Assembly (NCBI GenBank): GCA_020216965.1
Contig: JAIWOJ010000147.1
Location: 1-6,208 of the forward strand
DNA length: 6,208 nucleotides
Reading direction: 5' to 3'
Source: Prosthecobacter sp.
GTDB lineage: Bacteria > Verrucomicrobiota > Verrucomicrobiia > Verrucomicrobiales > Verrucomicrobiaceae
Shown: positions 1 through 5,657 of the stretch, piece after piece
How positions within the stretch are numbered: the stretch's first letter is position 1
Layout of the letters: each line of letters opens with the position of its first letter
Notes under the pieces: model-generated
Databases searched by the model: none
What the model saw: only the letters and a program-made list of their open reading frames with translations
What the model was told of the DNA's origin: nothing
Translations under genes and position numbers: made by a program

Positions 1-1611
1 GAGAGCCGTGGCTTCATCGACGGCATCAAATGGCGCGGCGAGGTGAGTGCCGGGCAGACCGTGGAGATCCAGTTCGCGCAAAGCGTGGGCCAGAGCTTCC
101 TGGGCATCAACATGAAGTGCGCCTCCTGCCACGACAGCTTCATCGACCGCTGGAAGCTGGACGAGGCCTACGGGCTGGCCGCCATCTACGCCACGCGCCC
201 GCTGGACATCGCCCGCTGTGACAAGCCCACGGGCCGCATGGCAAAGGCAGCCTGGCTTTTCCCTGAAATCGGCCAGGTGGACCCCGAGGCCCCGCAGCCC
301 AAGCGGCTGCAGCAGCTCGCCACGCTAATGACGCACCCGGAGAATGGCCGCTTCACCCGCACGCTGGTGAACCGCCTCTGGCACCGCCTCATGGGCCGCG
401 GCATCGTGCATCCCCTGGATGCCATGCAGACGGAGCCGTGGAGCGCTGACCTGCTGGACCACCTGGCGACCTTCCTGGCAGACAACGGCTATGATTTGAA
501 AAAGACCCTGGCGCACATCGCCACCAGCCAGGCCTATCAAAGCCAGGCCGAGGTGGTCAAACCAGGCCAAGATGACCACGGCTACACCTACGCCGGGCCG
601 CGCAGCAAACGGCTGACGGCGGAGCAGTTCGTGGACGCTGTCTGGCATCTCACCGAAACCGCGCCGGTGAAAATGGACGCGCCTGTCATGCGTGGAAGAC
701 CCGACCCCGCCGCCGCGAAGGGCATCCAGATCAGCGGCCAATGGATCTGGGGAGACAGCGCCAGCCAGGGCCCGCCGCCCGCCGGGGAAAGCGTGATGCT
801 GCGCAAGACCTTCAAGCTAGAAAGCGCCCCCGATACCGCCAGTGCCGTGGTGACGGCGGACAACAGCTTTTCCCTCTACGTGAATGGCCGCCAGGTCAGC
901 AGCGGTGACGACTGGGGCAAGCTGGAGGCCGTGCCGCTCCATGCCGCGCTGAAGGTCGGGGAAAACACCCTTGTCATCCTCGCCAAAAACGCCGGCAACG
1001 GCCCCAACGCTGCCGGTGCCTTCTTCGAGGCGCGCATCCGCCATGGAAAGGCAGAGACCACACTCATCACCGACGAAAATTGGGAGTTTCACCACGCCGC
1101 GCCTGCGGGCAAAGAAGGCCGCCTGGGCGCGCTGCCCGCCAAGGGCTGGAAACCCGTCACGGTGGTGAAGGCGCTGCCCGTCTGGACCAAGGTCATTGAG
1201 CGTGATGCCCCTGCCCTGCTGGCCCAGGCCTTTGCCAGCACCACGCGCCCCGTGCGCGCCAGCCTGATGAAGAGCGACTTCCTCATGCGCACGCTCGGCA
1301 GGCCCAACCGCGACCAGATCGTCTCCGAACGGCCCAACGACCTGACCACCCTGGAGGCCATCGACCTGTCGAACGGCGCGATCCTGACAGACACGCTCGC
1401 CCGCGGCGCGAAGAACCTGCTTGCCAAAGGCACCTGGCCCGACCTACCCAGCTTCACCCGCTGGCTCTACCTCAGCACCCTCTGCCGCGAACCCAGCCCC
1501 GCCGAGCAGGCCGAACTCACCACCAGCCTCGGCAACGAGCTGACCGAGCAATCCATCGCCGACAGCCTGTGGGCCGTACTCATGCTGCCGGAGTTTCAGC
1601 GGGTGCGATAA
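1..1611 (+). CDS. DUF1549/DUF1553 (PSD1-type) domain protein with CxxCH motif and inserted beta-sandwich, 5'-truncated
   Basis: The reading frame is open from base 1 to the TAA at 1609-1611, so the gene starts upstream of the window; 536 codons are visible. Residues 40-44 are CASCH, a c-type heme attachment motif, followed by a DRW..DEAYGLAAIYA stretch typical of the end of DUF1549. DUF1553 begins near residue 115, with RTLVNRLWHRLMGRGIVHPL and a GYDLKKTLAHIATSQAYQ helix. Residues about 247-350 (QWIW.., then strands with LYVNGR and GENTLVILAKN) look like a galactose-binding-like beta-sandwich inserted in DUF1553. The usual C-terminal part then resumes (SDFLMRTLGRPNRDQI, TTLEAIDLSNG, LYLSTLCREPSPAE). 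Such proteins are common in Planctomycetes and Verrucomicrobia, often beside DUF1501 genes, and are thought to be exported. Their biochemical role is not established; heme binding and carbohydrate binding are inferences. No DUF1501 gene follows, so this gene ends its transcription unit. Confidence 0.9.
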   Translation, partial: ESRGFIDGIKWRGEVSAGQTVEIQFAQSVGQSFLGINMKCASCHDSFIDRWKLDEAYGLAAIYATRPLDIARCDKPTGRMAKAAWLFPEIGQVDPEAPQPKRLQQLATLMTHPENGRFTRTLVNRLWHRLMGRGIVHPLDAMQTEPWSADLLDHLATFLADNGYDLKKTLAHIATSQAYQSQAEVVKPGQDDHGYTYAGPRSKRLTAEQFVDAVWHLTETAPVKMDAPVMRGRPDPAAAKGIQISGQWIWGDSASQGPPPAGESVMLRKTFKLESAPDTASAVVTADNSFSLYVNGRQVSSGDDWGKLEAVPLHAALKVGENTLVILAKNAGNGPNAAGAFFEARIRHGKAETTLITDENWEFHHAAPAGKEGRLGALPAKGWKPVTVVKALPVWTKVIERDAPALLAQAFASTTRPVRASLMKSDFLMRTLGRPNRDQIVSERPNDLTTLEAIDLSNGAILTDTLARGAKNLLAKGTWPDLPSFTRWLYLSTLCREPSPAEQAELTTSLGNELTEQSIADSLWAVLMLPEFQRVR

Positions 1612-1639
1612 ACTGATCATAGGTCATCGCACGGAGGGT

Positions 1640-1817
1640 GCCGCTTTCGTGTGTGGCAGCCCTACTGCCGGGGGAAAGCCACCCCTGCTCTGGAACCCCT
1701 CTTCCAGCTCCCGGTGGATTCCCAGGGAATACGGAGGGCAGTTTTTTCTTGGAGAGTGGGCGAGGGAGCGCAGGGTGCCGTCTTCCCGGCAGCAGGGCTG
1801 CCACCAGACAAAGCGGC
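1640..1817. repeat. Long imperfect palindrome with REP-like units (possible MITE or dispersed repeat)
   Basis: This sits in the 281-bp gap between two convergent genes. The outer arms gccgcttt (1640-1647) and aaagcggc (1810-1817) pair perfectly. After five opposed mismatched positions on each side, 1653-1672 pairs with 1785-1804 with one mismatch. Weaker pairing continues inward to a perfect attccc-a-gggaat core at 1718-1730. A 16-bp unit, itself a small hairpin, occurs at 1787-1802 and 1814-1829 (14 of 16 identical, the second overlapping the right edge of the palindrome) and inverted at 1655-1670. The position and symmetry suit a non-coding mobile or REP-type repeat, or a bidirectional transcription stop. 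No convincing gene lies in the gap. Confidence 0.7.
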
Positions 1818-1868
1818 TGCAGGGCTACCGCAGTCCATGATGTCCTCATGGGGGGCACGTTCCCTGCG

Positions 1869-1890
1869 AAAAACCAGAGGTTGCGTCTGG
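1869..1890 (-). terminator. Rho-independent terminator of pyrF
   Basis: On the minus strand, two bases after the pyrF stop codon, comes CCAGA, a 7-nt loop, TCTGG, then TTTTT. The stem is 1886-1890 with 1874-1878, and the T tract corresponds to A1869-1873. The stem is only 5 bp, so strength is uncertain, but the position right behind the stop codon and the uninterrupted T run are typical. Confidence 0.6.
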
Positions 1891-1892
1891 GT

Positions 1893-2648
1893 TCAGGCCA
1901 GTGCGGCCTGGATGGCGGACATCCAGTGGCGGGCTTTGTCGGCGTAGGTGCTGCCAGCTTCCAGCGTGAGGATGCCGCGGGAGACATTCACCAGCAGCGG
2001 GGCCTTGCGGCCCGTGCCCTTCAGCGCCTGCAGATCGCCGCCCTGGGCACCGAGGCCGGGAATCAGCAGCGGCACATCAGGGGTCTTGGAAAGCACGTCG
2101 CTGGCCGCATTCGTCAGGCCGATGACGAGGCCCATCTGCGGGCTGGCCTGGGTCATGCCGGCGACGATTTCAAAGACCTGCCTGCCATCGGCCAGTGGCT
2201 GCAGCTCGATGTCAGCCGCGCCTGGGTTGGAGGTCACACCGAGGAGGTAGATGCCCTTGTCGGCGTATTTCAAAAAGGGCTCCAGGGTGTCGCGGCCCAT
2301 GTAGGGGTTCAGCGTCACGGCATCCACGCCCAGTTCGTCGTAGGCGGCCTTGGCGTAGTAGCCCTGGGTTTCGCCGATGTCGCCGCGCTTCACATCCAGC
2401 ACGATGGGCACATCGGACGGGATGGCCTTCAGCGCATCGGCCAGCAGCTTCACGCCACGCCAGCCCAGCGCCTCAAAGTAGGCGGAGTTCGGCTTGTAGG
2501 CGGCGGCGTAGGGCAGCGTCTCCTCAATGATCTTCTGGATGAGCGCCAGCGAGGCGTCGTCCGCCTGGGTGACACGAAGGTCCAGGCCGACACAGAGATT
2601 GGAGCCGGTGGCGGCGATGCGTTGTTCGAGCTTGTCGCGAAAGGTCAT
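1893..2648 (-). CDS. pyrF: Orotidine 5'-phosphate decarboxylase (PyrF, type-2-like)
   Basis: Decarboxylates orotidine 5'-phosphate to UMP, the last step of de novo pyrimidine synthesis, in the cytosol. The 251-residue protein is a complete TIM barrel of the OMP decarboxylase family. GLDLR (residues 21-25) is the first-strand substrate aspartate region, and YKPN (51-54) carries the second-strand lysine. LDVKRGDIG (84-92) holds the catalytic D-x-K-x-x-D tetrad region (D85, K87, D90). PGLGAQGGD (197-205) and SRGI (223-226) form the phosphate-binding end. The KRGDIG form is that of the type 2 subfamily rather than the E. coli-type enzyme; at 251 residues it is slightly shorter than I recall for that subfamily. 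The start is the ATG whose complement is 2646-2648; there is no clear Shine-Dalgarno sequence before it. It is transcribed divergently from the nucleoside phosphorylase and convergently with the DUF1553 gene, so it is probably monocistronic. A structured leader copy lies about 31 nt upstream. Confidence 0.96.
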   Translation of the reverse strand: MTFRDKLEQRIAATGSNLCVGLDLRVTQADDASLALIQKIIEETLPYAAAYKPNSAYFEALGWRGVKLLADALKAIPSDVPIVLDVKRGDIGETQGYYAKAAYDELGVDAVTLNPYMGRDTLEPFLKYADKGIYLLGVTSNPGAADIELQPLADGRQVFEIVAGMTQASPQMGLVIGLTNAASDVLSKTPDVPLLIPGLGAQGGDLQALKGTGRKAPLLVNVSRGILTLEAGSTYADKARHWMSAIQAALA

Positions 2649-2679
2649 GGGCTGCTGGCTTTAGGCTGGCTTTGGCCCG

Positions 2680-2712
2680 TGGCAAGCGCGTAGGCGCATC
2701 CGCCAGGATGCG
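2680..2712 (-). repeat. Structured leader module, copy in sense with pyrF
   Basis: Read on the minus strand, this is a perfect 7-bp hairpin, CGCATCC-TGGC-GGATGCG (2712-2695), followed directly by CCTACG and then CGCTTGCCA. The GCCA at the end is complementary to the TGGC loop, so a pseudoknot or an alternative TGGC..GCCA hairpin can form. A second copy with the same layout but a different stem sequence lies at 2841-2864 on the plus strand. The module is 31 nt from the pyrF start codon and would be in its 5' leader if transcription begins upstream of 2712. It could equally be a dispersed REP-like repeat. Confidence 0.55.
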
Positions 2713-2749
2713 AAAGGGGATAGACCTCGCGCCACGAAGATTTGTGATT

Positions 2750-2809
2750 TTGGCAGCAGAATGAGGACCACAGAATGGCTTGATTCTGTTGTCCTCATTC
2801 TGTTGCCAA
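2750..2809. repeat. Long near-perfect hairpin with 27-bp arms
   Basis: Bases 2750-2776 pair with 2783-2809. Of 27 positions, 25 are Watson-Crick pairs, one is a G-T pair (2756/2803) and one is a mismatch (2769/2790); the loop is the 6 nt at 2777-2782. Each arm has CAGAAT twice, 14 bp apart (2757 and 2771 on the left arm). It lies midway between two divergent genes with no T tract beside it, so it is not a simple terminator. It is A/T-richer than its surroundings, which fits an inserted miniature element or a dispersed palindromic repeat. Confidence 0.8.
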
Positions 2810-2840
2810 TTGGATTGAGTTAGCTAGCCGGGCCGCACAC

Positions 2841-2864
2841 CGCGCTTTGGCAAGCGCGCCTACG
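2841..2864 (+). repeat. Structured leader module, copy in sense with the phosphorylase gene
   Basis: Perfect 7-bp hairpin CGCGCTT-TGGC-AAGCGCG followed by CCTACG. It matches the minus-strand copy at 2680-2712 in the outer CGC/GCG, the TGGC loop and the CCTACG tail. The four inner stem pairs all differ, yet still pair. It overlaps the terminator-like hairpin that follows (2856-2874), so the two structures are mutually exclusive. Confidence 0.55.
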
Positions 2865-2874
2865 GGCGCTTTTT
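2856..2874 (+). terminator. Terminator-like hairpin or attenuator upstream of the phosphorylase gene
   Basis: GCGCC-TACG-GGCGC (2856-2869) followed directly by TTTTT (2870-2874). In RNA the loop closes as C(UACG)G, a member of the very stable UNCG tetraloop class. It ends 39 nt before the preferred start codon, and no plus-strand gene lies upstream that needs a terminator. It may therefore act as an attenuator, with the overlapping hairpin at 2841-2858 as the competing structure. It may also simply be part of a repeat element. Confidence 0.5.
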
Positions 2875-2913
2875 CCCTTTCCCTAGGCCGGGCCGATGCG
2901 CTTCGATGCGGCC

Positions 2914-4146
2914 ATGCACATTCCCACACTCATCGAACGCAAGCGGGACGGCGGCGAGCTGCTGCCGGAGGAGATCCAGCACGTCATCACCGCCTTCACT
3001 ACGGGCGAGATGCCCGACTACCAGATGAGCGCTCTGGCCATGGCCATCCTGCTGCGCGGCATGACCACGCAGGAAACCAGCGCGCTGACGCTGGCGATGC
3101 TGCGCAGCGGCCGCACGCTGGAATGGCCGGCAGGCGCGCCGATGCGCGTGGACAAGCACAGCACGGGCGGCATTGGCGACAAGACGAGCCTGGTCATCGC
3201 CCCGCTGCTGGCCTGCGATGGCGTCTGGGTGCCGATGATCTCCGGGCGCGGCCTGGGCATCACGGGCGGCACGCTGGACAAGCTGGAGTCCATCCCCGGC
3301 TTCCGCACGCGGCTGAGCGAGGCGGAGATCCACAAGGTGATCGAGCGCCTCGGCTGCGTGATGGTGGGCCAGACGGACGACATCTGCCCGGCGGACAAAA
3401 AGCTGTATGCCCTGCGCGATGTGACGGGCACGGTGCCCAGCGTGCCGCTGATCACGGCCAGCATCCTGAGCAAGAAGCTGGCGGAGGGGCTGGACCGCCT
3501 GGTGCTGGATGTGAAGTTCGGCAGCGGTGCCTTCATGAAGACGGAGGCCGCCGCGCATGAGCTGGCGCAGAGCATGGTGGAAACAGGCCGCGCCATGGGC
3601 GTGCGCGCCGGGGTGAGGCTGAGCCGCATGGATGAACCCACGGGCGAGGCGGCAGGGAACGCGCTGGAGGTCATTGAGGCCGTGCGCTGCCTGCGCGGCG
3701 AAGGCCCGCCGGACCTGGAGGACATCGTGATCGACCTGTGCGCGGCGGTTTCCATCTCCACACGCGAGCAGTTGCGCCAGCTCCTGCACAGCGGCGCGGC
3801 CTGGGAGAAATTTCAAGCCATGGTGGCGGCCCAGGGCGGGCGGCCTGCGGACCTGCTGCGGCTTGGGCACATCCACCAGGCACCAGTGATCCATGAGCTG
3901 CGGGCGGATAGAAGCGGCAGGCTGGTGAAAATGGACGCCCGCGCCGTGGGCCAGGCCGTGCTAGAGCTGGGCGCGGGCCGGGCACGCGCGGCGGACAGCA
4001 TTGACTTCGCCGTGGGCTGCGACGAGATCGCCAAAACAGGCCGCGAGGTGGCCTTTGGCGAGACGCTGCTGCGCATCCATGCCCGCAGCCAGTCCGCCGC
4101 CGAGCAGGCCGCGCAGACGATCCGCAGCGGCATTCAGATCGAGTGA
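2914..4146 (+). CDS. deoA: Thymidine / pyrimidine-nucleoside phosphorylase
   Basis: Phosphorolyses thymidine, deoxyuridine and possibly uridine to the free base and (deoxy)ribose 1-phosphate, for salvage and catabolism in the cytosol. From ATG 2914 the protein has 410 residues. An N-terminal helical part (ERKRDGGEL, residues 8-16) is followed by the phosphate site DKHSTGGIGDKTS (80-92). Next comes the family signature SGRGLGITGGTLDKLE (110-125), then ALRDVTG (166-172) and ITASILSKK (180-188). The C-terminal domain ends in GETLLRIHA. K81, H82, S83, S92, S110, T120, R168, S183 and K187 match the phosphate and base ligands as I recall them for the Bacillus enzyme, in the same numbering; this favours ATG 2914 over the in-frame ATG at 2896 (416 residues). 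Neither start has a Shine-Dalgarno sequence. Sequence alone does not separate thymidine-specific (DeoA) from broad (Pdp) activity. Confidence 0.95.
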   Translation: MHIPTLIERKRDGGELLPEEIQHVITAFTTGEMPDYQMSALAMAILLRGMTTQETSALTLAMLRSGRTLEWPAGAPMRVDKHSTGGIGDKTSLVIAPLLACDGVWVPMISGRGLGITGGTLDKLESIPGFRTRLSEAEIHKVIERLGCVMVGQTDDICPADKKLYALRDVTGTVPSVPLITASILSKKLAEGLDRLVLDVKFGSGAFMKTEAAAHELAQSMVETGRAMGVRAGVRLSRMDEPTGEAAGNALEVIEAVRCLRGEGPPDLEDIVIDLCAAVSISTREQLRQLLHSGAAWEKFQAMVAAQGGRPADLLRLGHIHQAPVIHELRADRSGRLVKMDARAVGQAVLELGAGRARAADSIDFAVGCDEIAKTGREVAFGETLLRIHARSQSAAEQAAQTIRSGIQIE

Positions 4147-4187
4147 GCTGCCGATGCGGATTTGCCAAGCCTGCCGGGCGCTGCTTC

Positions 4188-4193
4188 AGGTGG
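4188..4193 (+). promoter_or_regulatory. Ribosome binding site deciding the VC0807 gene start
   Basis: AGGTGG lies 7 nt before ATG 4201. It is the only reasonable Shine-Dalgarno-like sequence seen at a gene start in this window, and it supports the shorter start over TTG 4162. Confidence 0.5.
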
Positions 4194-4200
4194 CGGACTC

Positions 4201-4929
4201 ATGCCAGAAACTAAGCCCGCCGCCGAACCTCCGCATCCGATGATGGACCTGCTGCTGACGGTCATCCTGCCCTCCGTGGTGCTGGAGAGCCTGAGCAAGC
4301 CGGAGCGCCTGGGGCCCGCCTGGGCCCTGGTCGTGGCGCTGCTCATGCCCGCCGGGTTTGGCATCTGGTGCGTGATGCAGAAGCGCGGGCTGAACTTTTT
4401 CTCCATCCTGGGCCTGGTGGCAGTGATCATCACGGGCGGCCTAGGTTTGCTGAACCTGAACGCCGTTTGGTTCGCCGTGAAGGAAGCGGCCTTCCCCATT
4501 TTCCTTGGGCTGGCCTTTCCCCTGAGCTTCCACTTTGGCAAGCCGCTGGTGACTGAGCTGCTGCTGAACCCGCAGGTGATCAACCACGGCATGCTGAACG
4601 CCGCGCTGGAGGTGGGAGACCGCCGCGCGCGCTTCCAGGCACTGATGGCCCGTGCCTCCTGGGCGCTGGCGGGCACGATGATGCTTTCCGCCATCGCGAA
4701 CGCCGCCCTGGTGCTCTATTACCTGCAAGGCACCGAGCCCGGCACCGAGGCCTACACGAAGGCCATCGGCCGACAGAACTGGGTGGGCTTCATCGTCATC
4801 GGCGTGCCGATGCTGGCGGCCACGGTGGCGCTGCTGATGTGGTTGCTGCGGCGCATCGAGCAGCTGACCGGCCTGGAGCGCGCCGACCTGATGAGCCCCG
4901 GCCAGACGGTGCGGCGGAAGGTGGGCTGA
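4201..4929 (+). CDS. VC0807-family integral membrane protein
   Basis: A 242-residue membrane protein resembling the VC0807 family, which has no assigned biochemical function. Hydrophobic segments lie at about residues 16-33, 41-59, 67-84, 91-110, 152-175 and 193-215. The most family-like stretches are the LLLTVILPSVVLE region near the N-terminus, LNFFSILGLVAVIITGG at 64-80 and WFAVKEAAFPIFLGLAF at 90-106. A charged linker (RRIEQLTGLERADL) near 217-230 leads to a basic C-terminal tail. ATG 4201 was chosen because AGGTGG lies 7 nt upstream; an in-frame TTG at 4162 would add 13 Gly/Pro-rich residues and is less likely. The start is 54 nt after the phosphorylase stop codon on the same strand with no terminator between, so co-transcription is likely. 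No functional link to nucleoside breakdown is evident; transport is possible but unsupported. Confidence 0.8.
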   Translation: MPETKPAAEPPHPMMDLLLTVILPSVVLESLSKPERLGPAWALVVALLMPAGFGIWCVMQKRGLNFFSILGLVAVIITGGLGLLNLNAVWFAVKEAAFPIFLGLAFPLSFHFGKPLVTELLLNPQVINHGMLNAALEVGDRRARFQALMARASWALAGTMMLSAIANAALVLYYLQGTEPGTEAYTKAIGRQNWVGFIVIGVPMLAATVALLMWLLRRIEQLTGLERADLMSPGQTVRRKVG

Positions 4930-4941
4930 AAGCTGGGCTTT

Positions 4942-4960
4942 ATCATGCCCTCTGCATGAT
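4942..4960. other. Perfect 7-bp hairpin downstream of the VC0807 gene
   Basis: ATCATGC-CCTCT-GCATGAT begins 12 nt after the VC0807 stop codon. It has no T tract on either side, so it is a weak terminator at best. It could be an operator or an mRNA end structure. The rest of the gap to the next gene (4961-5046) has a possible -10 element, TATAAA at 4974-4979, without a good -35. Confidence 0.35.
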
Positions 4961-5046
4961 GGAGGTCATAGATTATAAACAATCCAACCTTTTGGAATGA
5001 GGAGAATCTTGCCAGGCATTTCGCAGAGCGCTAAAAACCGCGCATC

Positions 5047-5616
5047 ATGCTTCCCGACCTTGCAGGATATTTCAGCAGTTCAGGGCTTTATTGGACAGTG
5101 GCGTTGTTTGCAACGTCGCTGCAGATTTTTCTGCTCGTGGGCTCCTTCCTTGGAGGTAGTGGTGACTTTGACCATGGTGCTGATGCCCATGATGGCAGCA
5201 CGGCAGACGGGGTGAAGATCCTTTCCTTCCGGGCTCTTGTGGCCTTTTTTGTAGGTTTTGGCTGGGCGGGTGTGCTGGGGCTGCAATCGGGAATGTCCGC
5301 TGCTGCGACAGCAGCCTCCGCGATCGGTGCAGGCTTTGTTTTCATGCTCCTGATCTTCCTCACCATGCGCCTGCTGATGAGCATGCGGGCCGATGGCAGC
5401 CTGAGGTATGAGCTTGCGATCGGCCAGCGCGGCCAGGTTTATGTGACCATCCCTGCCGCGCGCGCAGGTCACGGCCAGGTGGAGCTGATGCTGCAAGGCC
5501 GGGTCATCACGGCGCAAGCCGTGACGGATCACACAGCGCCACTCCAGCCCCAAGCGACCGTGGAGGTCACGGGCATCGTGCCGCCAAACACCATGATTGT
5601 GCGGCCAGTTGCTTGA
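5047..5616 (+). CDS. NfeD-family membrane protein (short form, YqiJ/YuaF-like)
   Basis: A 189-residue flotillin partner protein. It has three hydrophobic segments (about residues 14-36, 58-80 and 86-112) and a C-terminal NfeD-type OB fold at about 120-187. The OB fold shows the family pattern IGQRGQVYVTIPAARAGHGQVEL, LQGRVITAQAVTDHTAPL and VEVTGIVPPNTMIVRP. NfeD proteins work with flotillins or stomatins in membrane microdomains; the OB fold is thought to face the cytosol or mediate partner contacts. The N-terminal ClpP-like serine protease domain of long NfeD forms is absent, as expected for this subtype. An Asp/His-rich loop (GDFDHGADAHDG, 39-50) follows the first membrane segment. The start is firm: an in-frame TAA at 5032-5034 leaves ATG 5047 as the only plausible start, although no Shine-Dalgarno sequence precedes it. 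Codons look somewhat less GC-rich at third positions than in the phosphorylase gene. The flotillin gene follows 41 nt downstream. Confidence 0.88.
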   Translation: MLPDLAGYFSSSGLYWTVALFATSLQIFLLVGSFLGGSGDFDHGADAHDGSTADGVKILSFRALVAFFVGFGWAGVLGLQSGMSAAATAASAIGAGFVFMLLIFLTMRLLMSMRADGSLRYELAIGQRGQVYVTIPAARAGHGQVELMLQGRVITAQAVTDHTAPLQPQATVEVTGIVPPNTMIVRPVA

Positions 5617-5657
5617 GACGCACCTTTTTCCCCAACCCAACTCAGCACACCAACCTT

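Larger units (their letters stand above)
2824..2895 (+). repeat. Near-identical 12/13-bp direct repeats bracketing the hairpin unit
   Basis: CTAGCCGGGCCG at 2824-2835 and CTAGGCCGGGCCG at 2883-2895 differ by one inserted G. They enclose 47 bp that contain the leader hairpin and the terminator-like hairpin. This could be a target-site duplication around a small insertion, a binding-site pair, or chance in GC-rich DNA. Confidence 0.4.
2649..2913. promoter_or_regulatory. Divergent intergenic region between pyrF and the nucleoside phosphorylase gene
   Basis: This 265-bp gap must carry the promoters for both divergent genes. No convincing sigma-70 -35/-10 pair was found by eye on either strand. 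Most of the region is instead taken up by palindromes: 2680-2712, 2750-2809 and 2841-2874, plus a near-direct repeat at 2824-2835 and 2883-2895. Each is described separately. No gene is supported in it. Confidence 0.6.

Noticed and set aside
1603..1632. 7-bp stem GTGCGAT/ATCGCAC spanning the stop codon of the DUF1553 gene
   Set aside because: The loop is 16 nt, there is no T tract, and half the stem is coding sequence; not enough to call a terminator.
1835..1851. Small hairpin CCATGA-TGTCC-TCATGG
   Set aside because: A 6-bp stem without a T tract or repeat partner; likely chance.
1638..2693. 351-codon open frame on the plus strand across the intergenic gap and pyrF
   Set aside because: It is antisense to pyrF, which has full catalytic motifs. 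Its translation is low-complexity and typical of an antisense frame in GC-rich DNA, and it begins in the palindrome.
2896..2913. Upstream in-frame ATG of the phosphorylase gene
   Set aside because: It adds six residues not expected at the family N-terminus; starting at 2914 brings the active-site residues into register with the Bacillus enzyme numbering as recalled. Neither start has a Shine-Dalgarno sequence, so it stays possible.
2860..3894. 344-codon open frame on the minus strand opposite the phosphorylase gene
   Set aside because: His/Ala/Gln/Arg-rich composition without recognisable motifs; the plus-strand frame has all family residues. It is a shadow frame.
4951..4979. Possible promoter for the NfeD-flotillin operon (TCTGCA, 17 bp, TATAAA)
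   Set aside because: The -10 element is good, but the -35 matches the consensus at only three positions and overlaps a hairpin; not supported enough to list as a promoter.
4997..5215. Short frame beginning ATGAGGAGAATC upstream of and overlapping the NfeD gene
   Set aside because: It runs out of frame into the NfeD coding sequence and has no family resemblance. A translated leader cannot be excluded but nothing supports it.
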